A model generated the notes under the pieces. The model was not told the origin of the DNA, searched no databases, and saw only the letters and a list, made by a program, of their open reading frames with translations. A stretch of DNA of 64,000 nucleotides, from contig JAESUZ010000346.1 in the NCBI GenBank assembly GCA_017311185.1, positions 1,178,001 to 1,242,000 of the forward strand. Reading direction: 5' to 3'. The stretch comes from Proteles cristata cristata (Eukaryota > Chordata > Mammalia > Carnivora > Hyaenidae). Position numbers and translations under genes: made by a program. The number at the start of each line of letters is the position of its first letter. The stretch's first letter is position 1. Shown piece by piece: positions 12,601-23,510 of this stretch.

Positions 12601-12823
12601 TTTTTTTTATTTTTTTATTTTTCAGTGTTTATTATTGAGACACAGAGAGAGACAGAGCCTGAGCAGGAGAAGGGCAGAGAGAGAGGGAGACACAGAATGT
12701 GAAGCAGGCTCCAGGCTCCGAGCTGTCACCACAGAGCCTGACGCGGGGCTCAAACTCACGAACCGCGAGATCATGACCTGACTGATGTTGGATGCTCAAC
12801 CAACTGGGCCACGCAGGCGCCCC
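12601..12823 (-). mobile_element. Feline SINE, minus member of an inverted pair
   Basis: ACTTGTACTCTT on both sides. Only 44 bp from a plus-strand SINE. Confidence 0.93.
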
Positions 12824-12899
12824 AACTTGTACTCTTAATGCAAGAAAAGGTATTTTTTATAAGTAAATTTTAAAAACACATTTTCTAAGTTAACCAAAA

Positions 12900-13592
12900 G
12901 GTAGGTGAAAATGCTCAAATGTGATGGTCTGTTCAATCTGCTGTATTCTCAGTAGTTAGAATTGGCTCAATTCTTCTGGAAATCAGCTTGGCAGGGAATG
13001 TAAAAATCATCACTCCTTGAATTAGGGACTATATTCCTGGAAACTTTTGCTAAGAAATACTCCAAAAGGGGGTGGTGGCGCCTGGGTGGCTCATTTCATT
13101 AAGCGTCTGACTTCAGCTCAGGTCATGATCTCGCAGTCTGTGAGTTTGAGCCCCGCATCGGGCTGCTCTGTGTTGACAGCTCAGAGACTGGAGCCTGCTT
13201 CGCATTCTTTGTCTTCCTCTCTCTCTGCCCCTCCACCACTCCTGCTCTGTTTCTTTCTCTCTCAAAAATAAACATTAAAACATTAAAAAAAAAAAAAAAA
13301 AAAGAAATAGTCCAAAAGCAAAAAGTCAAATTCATGAAGTTGTTTATTATGGCATAGAGATATGACAAATATATGAGTGAAGGAAAGATGGGACCAAATA
13401 TTTCAGAGTATAATCTTGTATTTATGCTCTAGTTGGGCTTTATAAAAACTGTACATAAATACAAACAAACGCTGCACTAAATGGAAACATTTAAGTAGTA
13501 TATGTATTAAATGATTCCTAGTGAAATTGTCTCTTTTAAAGTATTATTTGTTGTAATGTTTTTGTGGTAAAAAAAAAAACCCGAAAAACTCT
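12900..13592 (+). mobile_element. Probable old L1 fragment split by a SINE
   Basis: GGAAATCAGCTTGGCAGG, GGGACTATATTCCTGG and TTATTATGGCATAGAGATATGAC fit L1 ORF2-to-3'-UTR wording. The SINE at 13076 interrupts it. Confidence 0.45.
13076..13302 (+). mobile_element. Feline tRNA-derived SINE
   Basis: AAGAAATA(C/G)TCCAAAAG on both sides. Confidence 0.93.
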
Positions 13593-13802
13593 GGGGGTTC
13601 CTGTGTGGCTCAGTAGGTTAAGCGTCCAACTTCGGCTCACGTCACGATCTCATGGTCTATGGGATTGAGCCCTGCGCTGGGCTCTGTGCTTGCAGCTCAA
13701 AGCCTGGAGCCTGCTTCGGATTCTGTGTCTCCTCTCTCTCTGCTCCTCTCCCATTCATGATCTGTCTCTCAAAAAAAAATGTTGAAAAAAATTTAAAAAA
13801 CA
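13593..13802 (+). mobile_element. Feline tRNA-derived SINE
   Basis: Head GGGGTTCCTGTGTGGCTCAG, tail A-rich; AACTCTG(A) flanks. Confidence 0.9.
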
Positions 13803-14687
13803 ACTCTGAATAGCAACTCTTTTCTTTTATTGCCAGATCGAAGCCAGCAGAGGTATGTTGAGATTCAGAATGCATATCTAATCAGAAATAATAGCACTGT
13901 GCTTGGTCCTGGAAGATCTGTTTTCCAACCACAGTGCACATAATTCTGTCTACAATCTTGTATGAATTAAATCACCAGACTACAGGCTCTTTAAAAGAGG
14001 GAGAAATAATACCTTATTAATCTGTTGTCTTCAGACCTGGCACAGTGCTTGAAACATAATAGATGCTGCGTACATATTTTCTATCAGTATTAACTGAGAA
14101 AATGGCTAAGAAAATTCCTAAACAAGCTACAACCAAAGGGTACCAGCTTGTGTCTGTGAAGTTCATGGATTCCCTTCTGATTCACCGCACCTAAACTAAG
14201 CCGGGGAGAGTGTGCATAGGCTGTTCAAGGAGTGACTTTTGAATGAATGCCTGCTTGATGTAGTCATAGAAATTGGTCTGAAATAGATCCAGGAGATGAA
14301 GTATCCTTCAGCTTTATCTTTATGTAATAAAGACTGAACTTCTTAGATTTCGGGGGCAAAAAAAAGTTTGGGGTTCCCTGATTCCTTTCCCAATATTTCT
14401 GATCTCCTCCCTTAGGATAGCTGTGGGAAATGGCAAAGGCCAGGGAAACTCACATATAGGGAGTAGTTTTAAGAGCAAGAATCATTAGCACTTGCCAGGT
14501 GTCACTTTTTCTCTCTTATTTGTCAGAACTTATCACATGGCCGCACCTAGCCACAAGGAAGGCTGGGAAATGGAGTCTTTACCAGGTAGCTGGGTGCCCA
14601 GATAAATGTATAGAAAAAGTAAGATAGAAAAAGTAAGATAGAATTAACAGTCTACAGTAAGGGGATGGTTTAAAACATTTTATTATG
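13803..14687. other. No identified element
   Basis: No gene or clear repeat. A 14-bp unit TAGAAAAAGTAAGA is repeated twice at 14611-14638. Confidence 0.4.
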
Positions 14688-14895
14688 GGGGCGCCTGGGG
14701 GGCTCAGTCGGTTAAACGTCCAACTTCGGCTCAGGTCATGATCTCATGGTTTGTGGGTTTGAGCCCCACGTCAGGCTCTGTACTGACAGCTTGGAGCCTG
14801 GAACCTACTTCAGACTCTGTGTCTCCCTCTCTCTCTGACCCTCCCCTGCTTTCTCTCTCTCTCTCTCTCAGAAATAAATAAAACATTAAAAAAAT
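14688..14895 (+). mobile_element. Feline SINE with perfect target duplication
   Basis: A perfect 20-bp duplication (14668-14687 and 14897-14916) marks a young insertion. Confidence 0.94.
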
Positions 14896-15380
14896 TTAAA
14901 ACATTTTATTATGGAAAATTTTAAGCAAATAAAACATGCATAATAAATTGCAATGGGCTCACCATCAATCTTCAGCCACTGTCAACATTTACGAATCTTA
15001 TTTCATTCCCCACACCCCTCTTCCCCACCACTACATATTGTTTTTATGGATTTCAAAAAAGTGTGGTAAAATCTACATAAAATAAGTTTGGATTATTTTT
15101 AGCATGACATTTTACCTACCAATACTTCAAAATGCCTCTCTGATATGATCTTTCAAAACATAGTCATCTGCCACTTTTCGTATAACAAAATTAACAATGT
15201 CATTTCCAGTCCGTATTAAAATTTCCCCATATGCCAAAAAAAGAAAAGAAAAATCTTTTTATGGTTCATTCAAATCAGAGTCCAGACAAAGTTTGTCTGT
15301 TGCATTTGGTCATTATGTTTTCGGAGACTCCTTTATTCTGCAATGTCTCCCACTTTCTAAAATGTCATCAATTTATTGGG
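14896..15380. other. AT-rich, probably old LINE sequence
   Basis: AT-rich with L1-like wording (ACAGTCATCTGCC-type text), but not enough to assign. No gene. Confidence 0.35.
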
Positions 15381-16470
15381 CACTCTCCCCCGTGATCCTA
15401 GGCAAGCACTGATCTTTTCACTGTCTCCATAGTTTTGTGTTTTTCAGAATGTCACGTATTGTCATTGGAATCATAAGGTACATAGCCTTTTACCAGTGGC
15501 TCCCTTCACTTAGCAATTTGCATTGAGGGTTCCTCCATGTATTTCCAACACTCAATAGCTCATTTCTTTGTATCATTGAATAACATCTCATTGTATTAAT
15601 GGATCATAGTTTGTTCATCCATTCACCTGTGGAAGGACATCTTGGTGGCTTCCAAGTTTGGGCACTTATGCATAAAACAGCTTTACACATCTGTATGTGG
15701 ATTTTTCTGTGCACAGAAGCCTCAACTCATTTGGGTAAATACCAAGGAGCAGGATGGCCAGATCAATGGGAAGACAATTGTTAAAAAAGAAAACACAAGC
15801 CCAGTGTGGAGTCTTTTGCTCTCCGCAACAGCAAACGGGGATTTAACTACAGTTTCAACCTCTCCTAAGAATGGGATCTTTTAAAAGTCCACCTGACATT
15901 TCCAGATCAGCCCTAGTGATGGTCACCTGCGTAACACAAACCCTGCCGTTCCCTTCCGCTCACCCCCAAAGATGACGGCCTGGCCGAAACAATCCTTTCT
16001 TTTCTTTTGCTAATAACTTCTTGTGTTGCCGCTCTTTCTATAGAAACCTTCCGCTTTATAGAACTCCTCCGAACATCTCTCTCTACTTCTTGCGGGATGG
16101 GCTCTTGCCCGACTCTTGAGTCCCTTAATAAAACCAATTAGACCTTCAAATTTACTCTGTTGAAACTTTTTTTTTTTTTTTTTTTGCTAACACTATGTTT
16201 AGCTCTGTGGGAAATTGCTGACCTGTCTTCCAAAGTGGCTATTTTGTTTTTGTATTCCCAACGACAAATGTGTTTCTGTTGCTCTGTAACTTACCGGCAT
16301 GTAGCATTGGCAGTGTCCTGGATGTTGGCCATTCTAATAGGTGTGAAGTGGTATCTCCTTGTTTTACTTTGCAAATCCCTAATGACCTATAGTGGTGAGC
16401 ATCCTATTAAATACTTTCTTGCCATCTGTATATTTTTGTTGGTGGAGTGTCTGTTCGGATTGTTCTTACT
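15381..16470 (-). mobile_element. Old L1 3' fragment split by a solo LTR
   Basis: Left part (TTCCTCCATGTATTTCCAAC, TCATTGAATAACATCTCATTG, TGGGTAAATACCAAGGAGC) and right part (ACTATGTTTAGCTCTG, TTGGCCATTCTAATAGGTGTG) are consecutive antisense phrases of an L1 3' end, interrupted at 15779-16192. Confidence 0.8.
15779..16192 (+). mobile_element. Solo endogenous retrovirus LTR
   Basis: 414 bp starting TGTTA and ending TAACA (inverted ends), with AATAAA at 16127-16132 and a 3' T run. Flanks CAAT and CTAT look like a 4-bp target duplication with one change. No internal viral genes are present. Family not identified; class I is suggested by the 4-bp duplication. Confidence 0.65.
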
Positions 16471-16481
16471 TTTTATTTTTT

Positions 16482-16706
16482 ATTTTTTTAATTAAAAAAT
16501 TTTTTAATGTCTATTTATTTGTGAGAGAGACAGACAGACCACAAGCCAGGGAGGGGCAAAGAGAGGAGGAGACACAGAATCCAAAGAAGGCTTCAGGCTC
16601 GGAGCTGTCAGCAAAGAGCCCGACGCAGGGCTCGAACCCACAAACTGCGAGTTCGTGACCTGACCCAAAGTCGGACGCTTATCCAGCTGAGCCACCCAGG
16701 TGCCCC
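16482..16706 (-). mobile_element. Feline tRNA-derived SINE
   Basis: Inserted at the end of the L1 fragment; head ends GCCACCCAGGTGCCCC. Confidence 0.9.
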
Positions 16707-17520
16707 ATGCCTGTCCTTCATCTACTGAATAGTCTTCTGCACGTAGAGAAATTCCTGCCTGTGGAGTCCTGCCTCCCAATATGAGATGTGGTGATGGTGC
16801 AGAAAGGGCATCAGAGGGCTACTCCGGGTGTCTCTCCCCTGGGATCACAGGTGCAGGGACTTTCTCATCCGACTTGGGTACCGTTCTCCAAGCTTTACCT
16901 CAAATTTGGTTCTCTACCTCTGCTCACAATTCTTTCATTGCCCACATCCTTTACTTATTTCGTTGATGTGAAGAGAATTCAGAGCCTTTGATCACCCAAA
17001 CAGTAAACAAAACCCCTCCAGCATTATTAACTGCCTGTCCTTTTCATTTACTTCTTTCTGCTTCATCATCCAGAGTCCATTTCTTTTGCTTGGAACTAAG
17101 CATGTTGACTGATCAGTTTCCTCAGGACTCAGGCTCCCTGGGACCCCGAGAAACAGAGGTGAACTTTCAAGCACTTGTGTTTACAGGAGTTTTGCTACAA
17201 AAATATTTGCGGGGACCAAAATAGCACAGATGGCCATCTGAGACTGGACGCCAGATTGTTTATATCAGTGAGTTACCCCGTGGGACAGGCAGGAACTGAA
17301 AAACCGGAAACGAAAGATGCTGGATTTAGAAGAATCATCTTCAGTGTGAAAATCTCTCAGCACCAGCCCTTCTTCGGAGGCAATAATCAGGATGTATATT
17401 GGGCTACAGTAGAAAGTTAGATTTTAAGGAGACCTCAGGGTTAAAACTTAGATTGTCTCATCTGTTGCTTGGGTGATGCCTTGGACAAGACCCTTGACAT
17501 TTCTTTCTTTTTTAATAATC
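16707..17520. other. No identified element
   Basis: Unique-looking sequence with no gene or repeat recognised. Confidence 0.4.
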
Positions 17521-17689
17521 TTTTTTAAAAAGTTTATTTACTTATTTTGAGAGAGAGAGAGAGCCTCAAGCAGCCTTTGCACCGTCAGTGCCGAGCCTGA
17601 CGCAGGGCTCCAGCTCATGAACCATGAGATCATGACCTGAGCCAAAATCCAGAGTTGGATGCTCAACTGACCGAGCCACTCAGGCGCCC
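17521..17689 (-). mobile_element. Feline SINE, internally shortened
   Basis: Lacks part of the CT/GA-rich middle; head ends GCCACTCAGGCGCCC. Confidence 0.87.
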
Positions 17690-18011
17690 TATCATATACT
17701 TTTTAGACAAAGACAATGCATCTGTGAAGAGCTGACGGGACAAAGAGAACTTAACTTTGGGAAGTTCAGTTAGTAAGGAATTCTAAACAGCATTTGGGCT
17801 GGGGTAGTAAATTAGTAAAGAGTAACAAGGGCCTCTCTATACAGCCTTCCCAGCTCTAAATTTTCCATCTCTGGTGACAAGGATGTCTCTTTACCTCCTG
17901 GTGCAGGGAGAGGACCTTTCGTATGAGAGATTTATTTCCTGCTTTCCAGAGGATGGAGGAAGGTCTGAGTGTCCTTCCTCCACTGGCTGTCTCTTAAGTG
18001 ATTTATTTTTA

Positions 18012-18208
18012 ACTATTTTAACATTTATTTATTTTGGAGAGACAGAGAGAGAGCATTAGTGAGGGCAGAGAGAGTGGGAGACACAGAATCCGAGGCAGGC
18101 TCCAGGCTCTTAACACAGAGCTGGATGCGGGACTCGAATTCACGAACTGTGAGATTGTGACCTGAGCCGAAGTCGGACGCTTAACCAACTGAGCCACGCA
18201 GGTGCCCC
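18012..18208 (-). mobile_element. Feline tRNA-derived SINE
   Basis: CTTAAGTGATTT on both sides as target duplication. Confidence 0.92.
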
Positions 18209-18645
18209 TTAAGTGATTTTTATTTCAAATAACCAATGGGTTATTTGGGGAGGCTTGGCCTTGGCTCTACAGTCCTTCTATCAGCCACTTTCCAGGGCAC
18301 TTGGGCAGCCCCCTGTGGGGGGGGATGGGCCCGTCCTGGTGTTAGCCACCTCATGCTTGTGCTGTCTCTTCTTCTCATCACCAGATGACCGTTTTCTAGT
18401 CTATTTATACCCTCAGTAACACAGGAACTACCACAGGCCTTTAGGAAACCTGGAGCGACACCATCGAAATGAAACAAGACCACATAGACGCAAGTGCAGC
18501 CTCTGTAACTGACAATTATTAGGAAATATACCAACGAGCCGTGATGTGGAAGCTGAGATACATGGTACTTGTTAGCTCAGAATTAGTGTGGTTGCGTAAG
18601 ACAAAAACGAAGATTGTAATTTCCCTTGAGGAGGTGAAGATAACA
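18209..18645. other. No identified element
   Basis: 437 bp between two SINEs; nothing recognised. Confidence 0.4.
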
Positions 18646-18787
18646 GGGGCGCCTGGGTGGCTCAGTCGGTTAAGCGTCCGACTTCAGCTCACGTCATGAT
18701 CTCACGGTTCGTGGGTTCGAGTCCCGCATCGGGCTCTGTGCTGACAGCTCAGAGCCTGGAGCTGCTTCAGATTCTGTGTCTCTCTCC

Positions 18788-18825
<38 letters not shown>

Positions 18826-18840
18826 TGAAAAAACAAAAAA
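18646..18840 (+). mobile_element. Feline tRNA-derived SINE
   Basis: Full length with (CT)n middle; (G/A)AGGTGAAG(A/G)TA on both sides. Confidence 0.92.
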
Positions 18841-19394
18841 AAGGTGAAGGTACAGGTGGTTTAGCGTGCCGCTATTCAAGGAGTGGGCCCTGGCCTGCCG
18901 CTTGTCCTCGGGCCTCTGCGAGGCAAGTTCAAAAACAGGACATTTAAATACCTTTTAGGAAGGTGACAGCATAATTGTATGTCCGCTGAGTCTAATAACA
19001 AAAAATTGGGGCTTGTATTTTTTATGTCTTTTTAGAATTTCTTTTTTTTATTAATAAATTTATATTGTACAAAAATTGCTCGGTGACAGACTGAAAATCC
19101 ATTTTTAAAAAATGTCCTCTTCCCCAGTAGCTTGGGAAGACCTAGTTAGCATGTCTCCGCGTGGACTTTGACTTTGGGGAACTCTGTCCCTGGACAGGTG
19201 AGGATCCAGCCACGCTCCATCTTTGGACCCACATTCCCGCATGGAATGCCACCGAGGGTCCCCCGGGACTGAACTAATCCCTCTTAGCAAGTAATTTTGC
19301 CTAAAATGGCACTTACGTGATTTGAAAGCTAACTCTACCTAGACCCCAACTCCGCACAGACTATCTACAATGAAGAGATTAAAATCTACATTAA
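18841..19394. other. Unidentified block around a palindromic poly(A) signal
   Basis: Not SINE, L1 or L2 as far as I can tell. 19030-19370 on the minus strand ends in an AU-rich, AATAAA-containing stretch with an A run; could be a 3' end or retrocopy end. Confidence 0.35.
19047..19058. promoter_or_regulatory. Palindromic poly(A) hexamer, readable on both strands
   Basis: TTTATTAATAAA gives an AATAAA on each strand. On the minus strand it is preceded by a TTGTACAATATAAATT-type AT-rich stretch and followed by eight A residues, which resembles a natural 3' end or the tail of a retrocopy. The flanking 18.9-19.37 kb is not SINE and was not identified. Confidence 0.35.
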
Positions 19395-19602
19395 AGGGTG
19401 CCTGGGGGACTCAGTCCGTTAAATGTCCAACTCTTGGTTTCAGCTCGGGTCATGATCTCACAGTTCGTGGGTTTGAGCCCCTCATTGGGCTCTGTGCTGA
19501 TAGCACCAAGTCTGCTTGGGATTCTCTGTCTCCCTCTCTGCCCCTCCCCTGCTGCTCTCTCTCTCTCACACACACACACAATAAATACATAAATATTTGA
19601 GA
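19395..19602 (+). mobile_element. Feline tRNA-derived SINE
   Basis: Contains (CA)n in the tail region (CTCACACACACACACACAAT). Body is standard. Confidence 0.9.
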
Positions 19603-19969
19603 AAAACAAGCTGTGTTCAGCCTCTACTTGTTTTCTGTGGTCACTACAGATGGGCCAGTCTTTCACCGGGTAGGGCTGGATGGCTTCCCACAGGGACTTT
19701 CCGTCGGCAGAGCGGAGCTCTCGATGTGGATTAATTCTGCCCTTGCACACCCATTTCAGTAGCTGCGGCACCGCTGCCTGGGCCAGACAGAACTACGTGT
19801 AGAAATGCTGCTGTCTAGAACATTCACAGCTGTTGGGACATCCCGAGGGTTATGACAATGACACAAAAACTCTGCAGATGAATACTGGGTACGAGGGGCC
19901 TCAGTTCTAAGAAAATAGGATTGGAGCTTTGACTCTGTTATTTAAGAAATAAGGACACTGTTATAACAT

Positions 19970-20110
19970 GAACATCTGTGTGTTATTTCTTGGGTATTTT
20001 CATGACAGCAGCTCATTTCCATCCTCACAGTGGGGCTGTTACCATTTCCATTTCACATGGAGGATCCGAGGCCCGGGAAAGTCAGAGACTTCCCTACGGT
20101 CTCCGGGAGA
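19970..20110 (-). repeat. MIR fragment
   Basis: CCATTTCACATGGAGGATCCGAGGCC and neighbouring wording match antisense MIR. Confidence 0.5.
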
Positions 20111-20382
20111 ACTGACCGCTGGCGAAGGGTGCAGGGGAAGCTCTCCTGTCCTATGCTCTTGCCTGTGCGGGGACGTGGGCCTCAGAGCAGAACCCTGGAG
20201 GCCATTCTGTCCCCTCGGGCCCCCATGAGCCCTGTCTGGGAGCAGCTGTGGGTCTCAGGCTCCAGTTCACATCCCCTTGTTGGGGGGCGGGGGGTGGGGA
20301 GAGCACAGCTAGACACACAGAAGACAGGCGGGTGTGGGGGACAAGGCCTGGTGGCCCCAGGTTCTTTTTTTATATATATATT

Positions 20383-20608
20383 TTAAATGTTTTTTAATTT
20401 TTAACTTTTAGATGTTTATTTATTTTTGAGAGAGACAGAGCATGAGCAGGGGAGGGGCAGAGAGAGAGGGGGACACAGAATCCGAAGCAGGCTCCAGGCT
20501 CTGAGCTGTCAGCACAGAGCCTGACGCGGGGTTGGAACCCGTGAACTGTAAGATCATGACCTGAGCCACAGTCTGGCGCTTAACCGACTGAACCACCCAG
20601 GTGCCCCA
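20383..20608 (-). mobile_element. Feline SINE, first of a tandem pair
   Basis: Immediately followed by a second SINE in the same orientation. The outer flanks of the pair share GTGGCCCCA(G/A)GTTCTT (20351 and 20828). Confidence 0.9.
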
Positions 20609-20812
20609 ATGTTTATTTATTTCTGAGAGAGAGAGAGAGAGACAGATAGTGAGCAAAGGAGGGGCAGAGAGAAGGAGATACAGAATTCAAAGCAGGCTCC
20701 AGGTTCTGAGCTGTCAGCACAGAGCCACACACAGGGCTCAAACTTGCAAACCACAAGATCATGACGTGAGTTGAAGTTGGACACTCAACTAACTGAGCCA
20801 CCCGGGCAACTC
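20609..20812 (-). mobile_element. Feline SINE, second of a tandem pair
   Basis: Starts directly at the head of the previous copy; more diverged (ACTAACTGAGCCACCCGGGC head). Confidence 0.9.
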
Positions 20813-22269
20813 CCCTCCCCCAACCAGTGGCCCCAAGTTCTTATTCTAACTCTGCCAGGCAGCATGTGAATGAATTTCTTTTACCCAACATCAGCCTTCT
20901 CGTGGGCAGGATGCCCACTTCCCAGGATGATGTGAGTTTCACGATGTTGTAAGGGTTCTCTCTAGCCTGGGAGAATGTTCAAGAAGGGCAGCTACTGGGA
21001 ACCATAGACCCGCTTTTCTCTCCAGCTCCTCACTGACCTTATTCCTGCACTTTCACCAACGCTGAGCCTGTGAGCCCAGGACGCCTTCTGTACAAGAGCG
21101 TTTAATGAACAAGCTACACACACGTGACCCAACTCGACAGCTGGGTCTAAGGCGTCGCCGAGGCCGCTGGTTAGTCGCCTGTCCCCACCTACGTCCCTCC
21201 TCCCGCAGGAAGTCCCTTTAGCAGAGTGTGCAGCCAAAGGACGCCTCTCCTGACTCCCTAGTCGCTGTCCTCGTGACTGGGCTCGGGGAGGAGACGAGAC
21301 GTGGTGTGCTGTGTGCTTGTCCCCAAAAGTCTCAAAAAGATCCCTTCTGCCTTCCTACAGTGCGGAACACACGTGTGTCGTGGGGGGGGACAGACACCAC
21401 TTTGGAGCAGGGACACAGATGGCATTCTAGGGACGATGCAGCTAGAACGACGCTGGGAACAGTGACGAAAGCTGCGGAGCCAGCCCTGGACTGGCGGCCT
21501 GTCTCCTAAGAGACAAAATGAAAACTCTGACCACGCGTAGGCCAGGGCTCTGCTGGCTTTCCTGCCAGAGGCAGCTGACATCGATCCCAAATAACACAGC
21601 AGCCAATAGGAAGGAAAATGTCCCGTCTTCACATCTGACCTGTTTCTGGCACAGTCGGTGTGTCCAAAATAAAGGGGTGGGGGTGGCATCAAGTTAAGAC
21701 AAGATGGCACACAGCTGGGTCCAGGCTTTGGCGACCTGAGCGCAGGATATATCTTCCTCTCATGTCCGCCGCCGCCGGAGAGTCCGATGTGTTTTCACCC
21801 TGGGTTTGTTCCTCGTGTCCGTTCGGGCAGAGGGCGGGCTGTGCGCGACACCAAGGAGGTTTGTAAGGGGCTCCTGGTGTCTGTGTTCGGAAGATTGGAA
21901 ATGCAGAGACAGCAAGGCGAGAGGAGAGGGTGTCCGCTGTGGGGGGCAGAGGGGTGCAGGGGCGGAGGAGGTGACAGAGTGCAGCATGGGGGCCCCAAAG
22001 GGTGCCGGCGGGGACGGATGCTTGGTGCCCTGGGGACCTGGGACCCGGATCCCGCCAGGGGTTCCCAAGCCTCAGCGTGGAACAGCAGCAGAGCAGCGGA
22101 AGGGACATCGGGGCTGAGCTGACAGGTGATGGGTCACCCCGTGGCGGTCCCCGCACTGTGGGCAGAAGACCTTGGGCAAGGAGAGGCGAAGCAGACACCT
22201 AATCGGCATCCCAACTTAACCTGCTCACATTCAGTCTTCAAGCTGACCGTCCCATGTCCCCGCACCTCA
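20813..22269. other. GC-rich segment, no gene recognised
   Basis: 21000-22200 is GC-rich with scattered CpG and open frames on both strands that do not resemble known proteins. It could hold a distant CpG-rich regulatory element. No repeat identified. Confidence 0.4.
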
Positions 22270-23010
22270 GTGCACAGCACTGGCAACGTTCCCGCCAAAC
22301 CTCGAGCCTTTCTCGACCCTTCTCCTCTCACAGCCCACACCCAACCCATTAGCAACTCCAGAAGGTCAAGTACATTCCCAAGTACATCCACATTCAGTCG
22401 CTGCTCACTGGTCTTCAGCAGTGTCCTCTCCGCCCCACGCTGCGGCAATGGCCTCCCAGCTGGCCTCCAGTGGATCGCAGCTCACTCGGGGGAAAAGCCA
22501 AAGCCCTTACGACATCCTACGGGGCCGGCCCTCCCTGATCTAGTGTACTCCCCCCTGGGAGAGTGTACCTCTCCCCCGACCCCCACTCACGGCTTTAGCC
22601 ACACAGGACCCTTCATGTCCCTTAAACATACCAGCTGTGGTCTCATCTCAGTGCCTTTGCACCTGCTGCCCTCCGTGTTTGGGAAGCTCTTCCCTCACAC
22701 ATTCTGGTGACTTGTCCCTGCATCTCCTTGGGGTCTTTAGTCAAATGTCTGTCTCTCCTTGAGGCCTTCTTGACTAGTAATATCTCACGTCCCCATCTGC
22801 TCCCAACCTGATTGCCCTTCCTTAGCCTTTCTGCTGGTGTTCACCTGTACGTATGTGACCTGCTATATATTTTGCCTATTTTTTTGGTTCCCGTCTATCT
22901 CCCCTGACTTAGAATGTGAGCTTACCAACAAGGACTTGGGTTTCATTGACTACTTGATACTCAGCAACCAGAACGGTGCCTGATCCCTAGTGGATGTGCA
23001 ATAAATATGC
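22270..23010 (+). repeat. L2 3' region
   Basis: CAGTGCCTTTGCACCTGCTG, GGAAGCTCTTCCCTCACAC, CTTAGAATGTGAGCTTACCA and GTGCCTGATCCCTAGTGGATG follow the L2 consensus to its AATAAATATG-type end. Confidence 0.75.
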
Positions 23011-23295
23011 CGTGTTGCCTTCGGATTGCCTCCTTTTCTTCCTTCCTCTTGCTTCCCTCGATTACACGGATCCACCCAATGGTGCATTAGTACATAAGCT
23101 TCACTAGGGCTCTGTTTTCCGGGGAGCTCAGGCTACCAGAGTCAGTCACTGGAGGCCTTGAGGCTGGCTGGAGACAGATCCAGATTCAAACCCTGGCAGG
23201 CAGTCTACTGCCTCACTGCTATCACTGGTGTTTATTCTCGGAGCTACATGTGCAAAGACTCGAGGCCAGTTAATCGTCAGAGAAGGCACATTCCC

Positions 23296-23510
23296 GGGGC
23301 GCCTGGGGAACTCAGTTGGTTAAGCATCCGACTTCGGCTCAGGTTATGATCTTGCAGTTTGTGAGTTCAAGCTCCACATCGGGCTCTGAGCTGATGGCTC
23401 AGAGCCTGGAGCCTGCTTCGGATTCTGCGTCTCCCCCTCTCTCCACCCCTCCTAGGCTCATGCTCTGTCTCTCTCGGTCTCTCAATAATAATAAAAAAGA
23501 AAAGAAAAGA
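23296..23510 (+). mobile_element. Feline tRNA-derived SINE
   Basis: AGGCACATTCCC repeats on both sides as target duplication. Confidence 0.91.

Noticed and set aside
21000..22200. CpG-island promoter of an unseen gene
   Set aside because: GC-rich but without a clear CpG-dense core, first exon or donor; left as an unidentified block.
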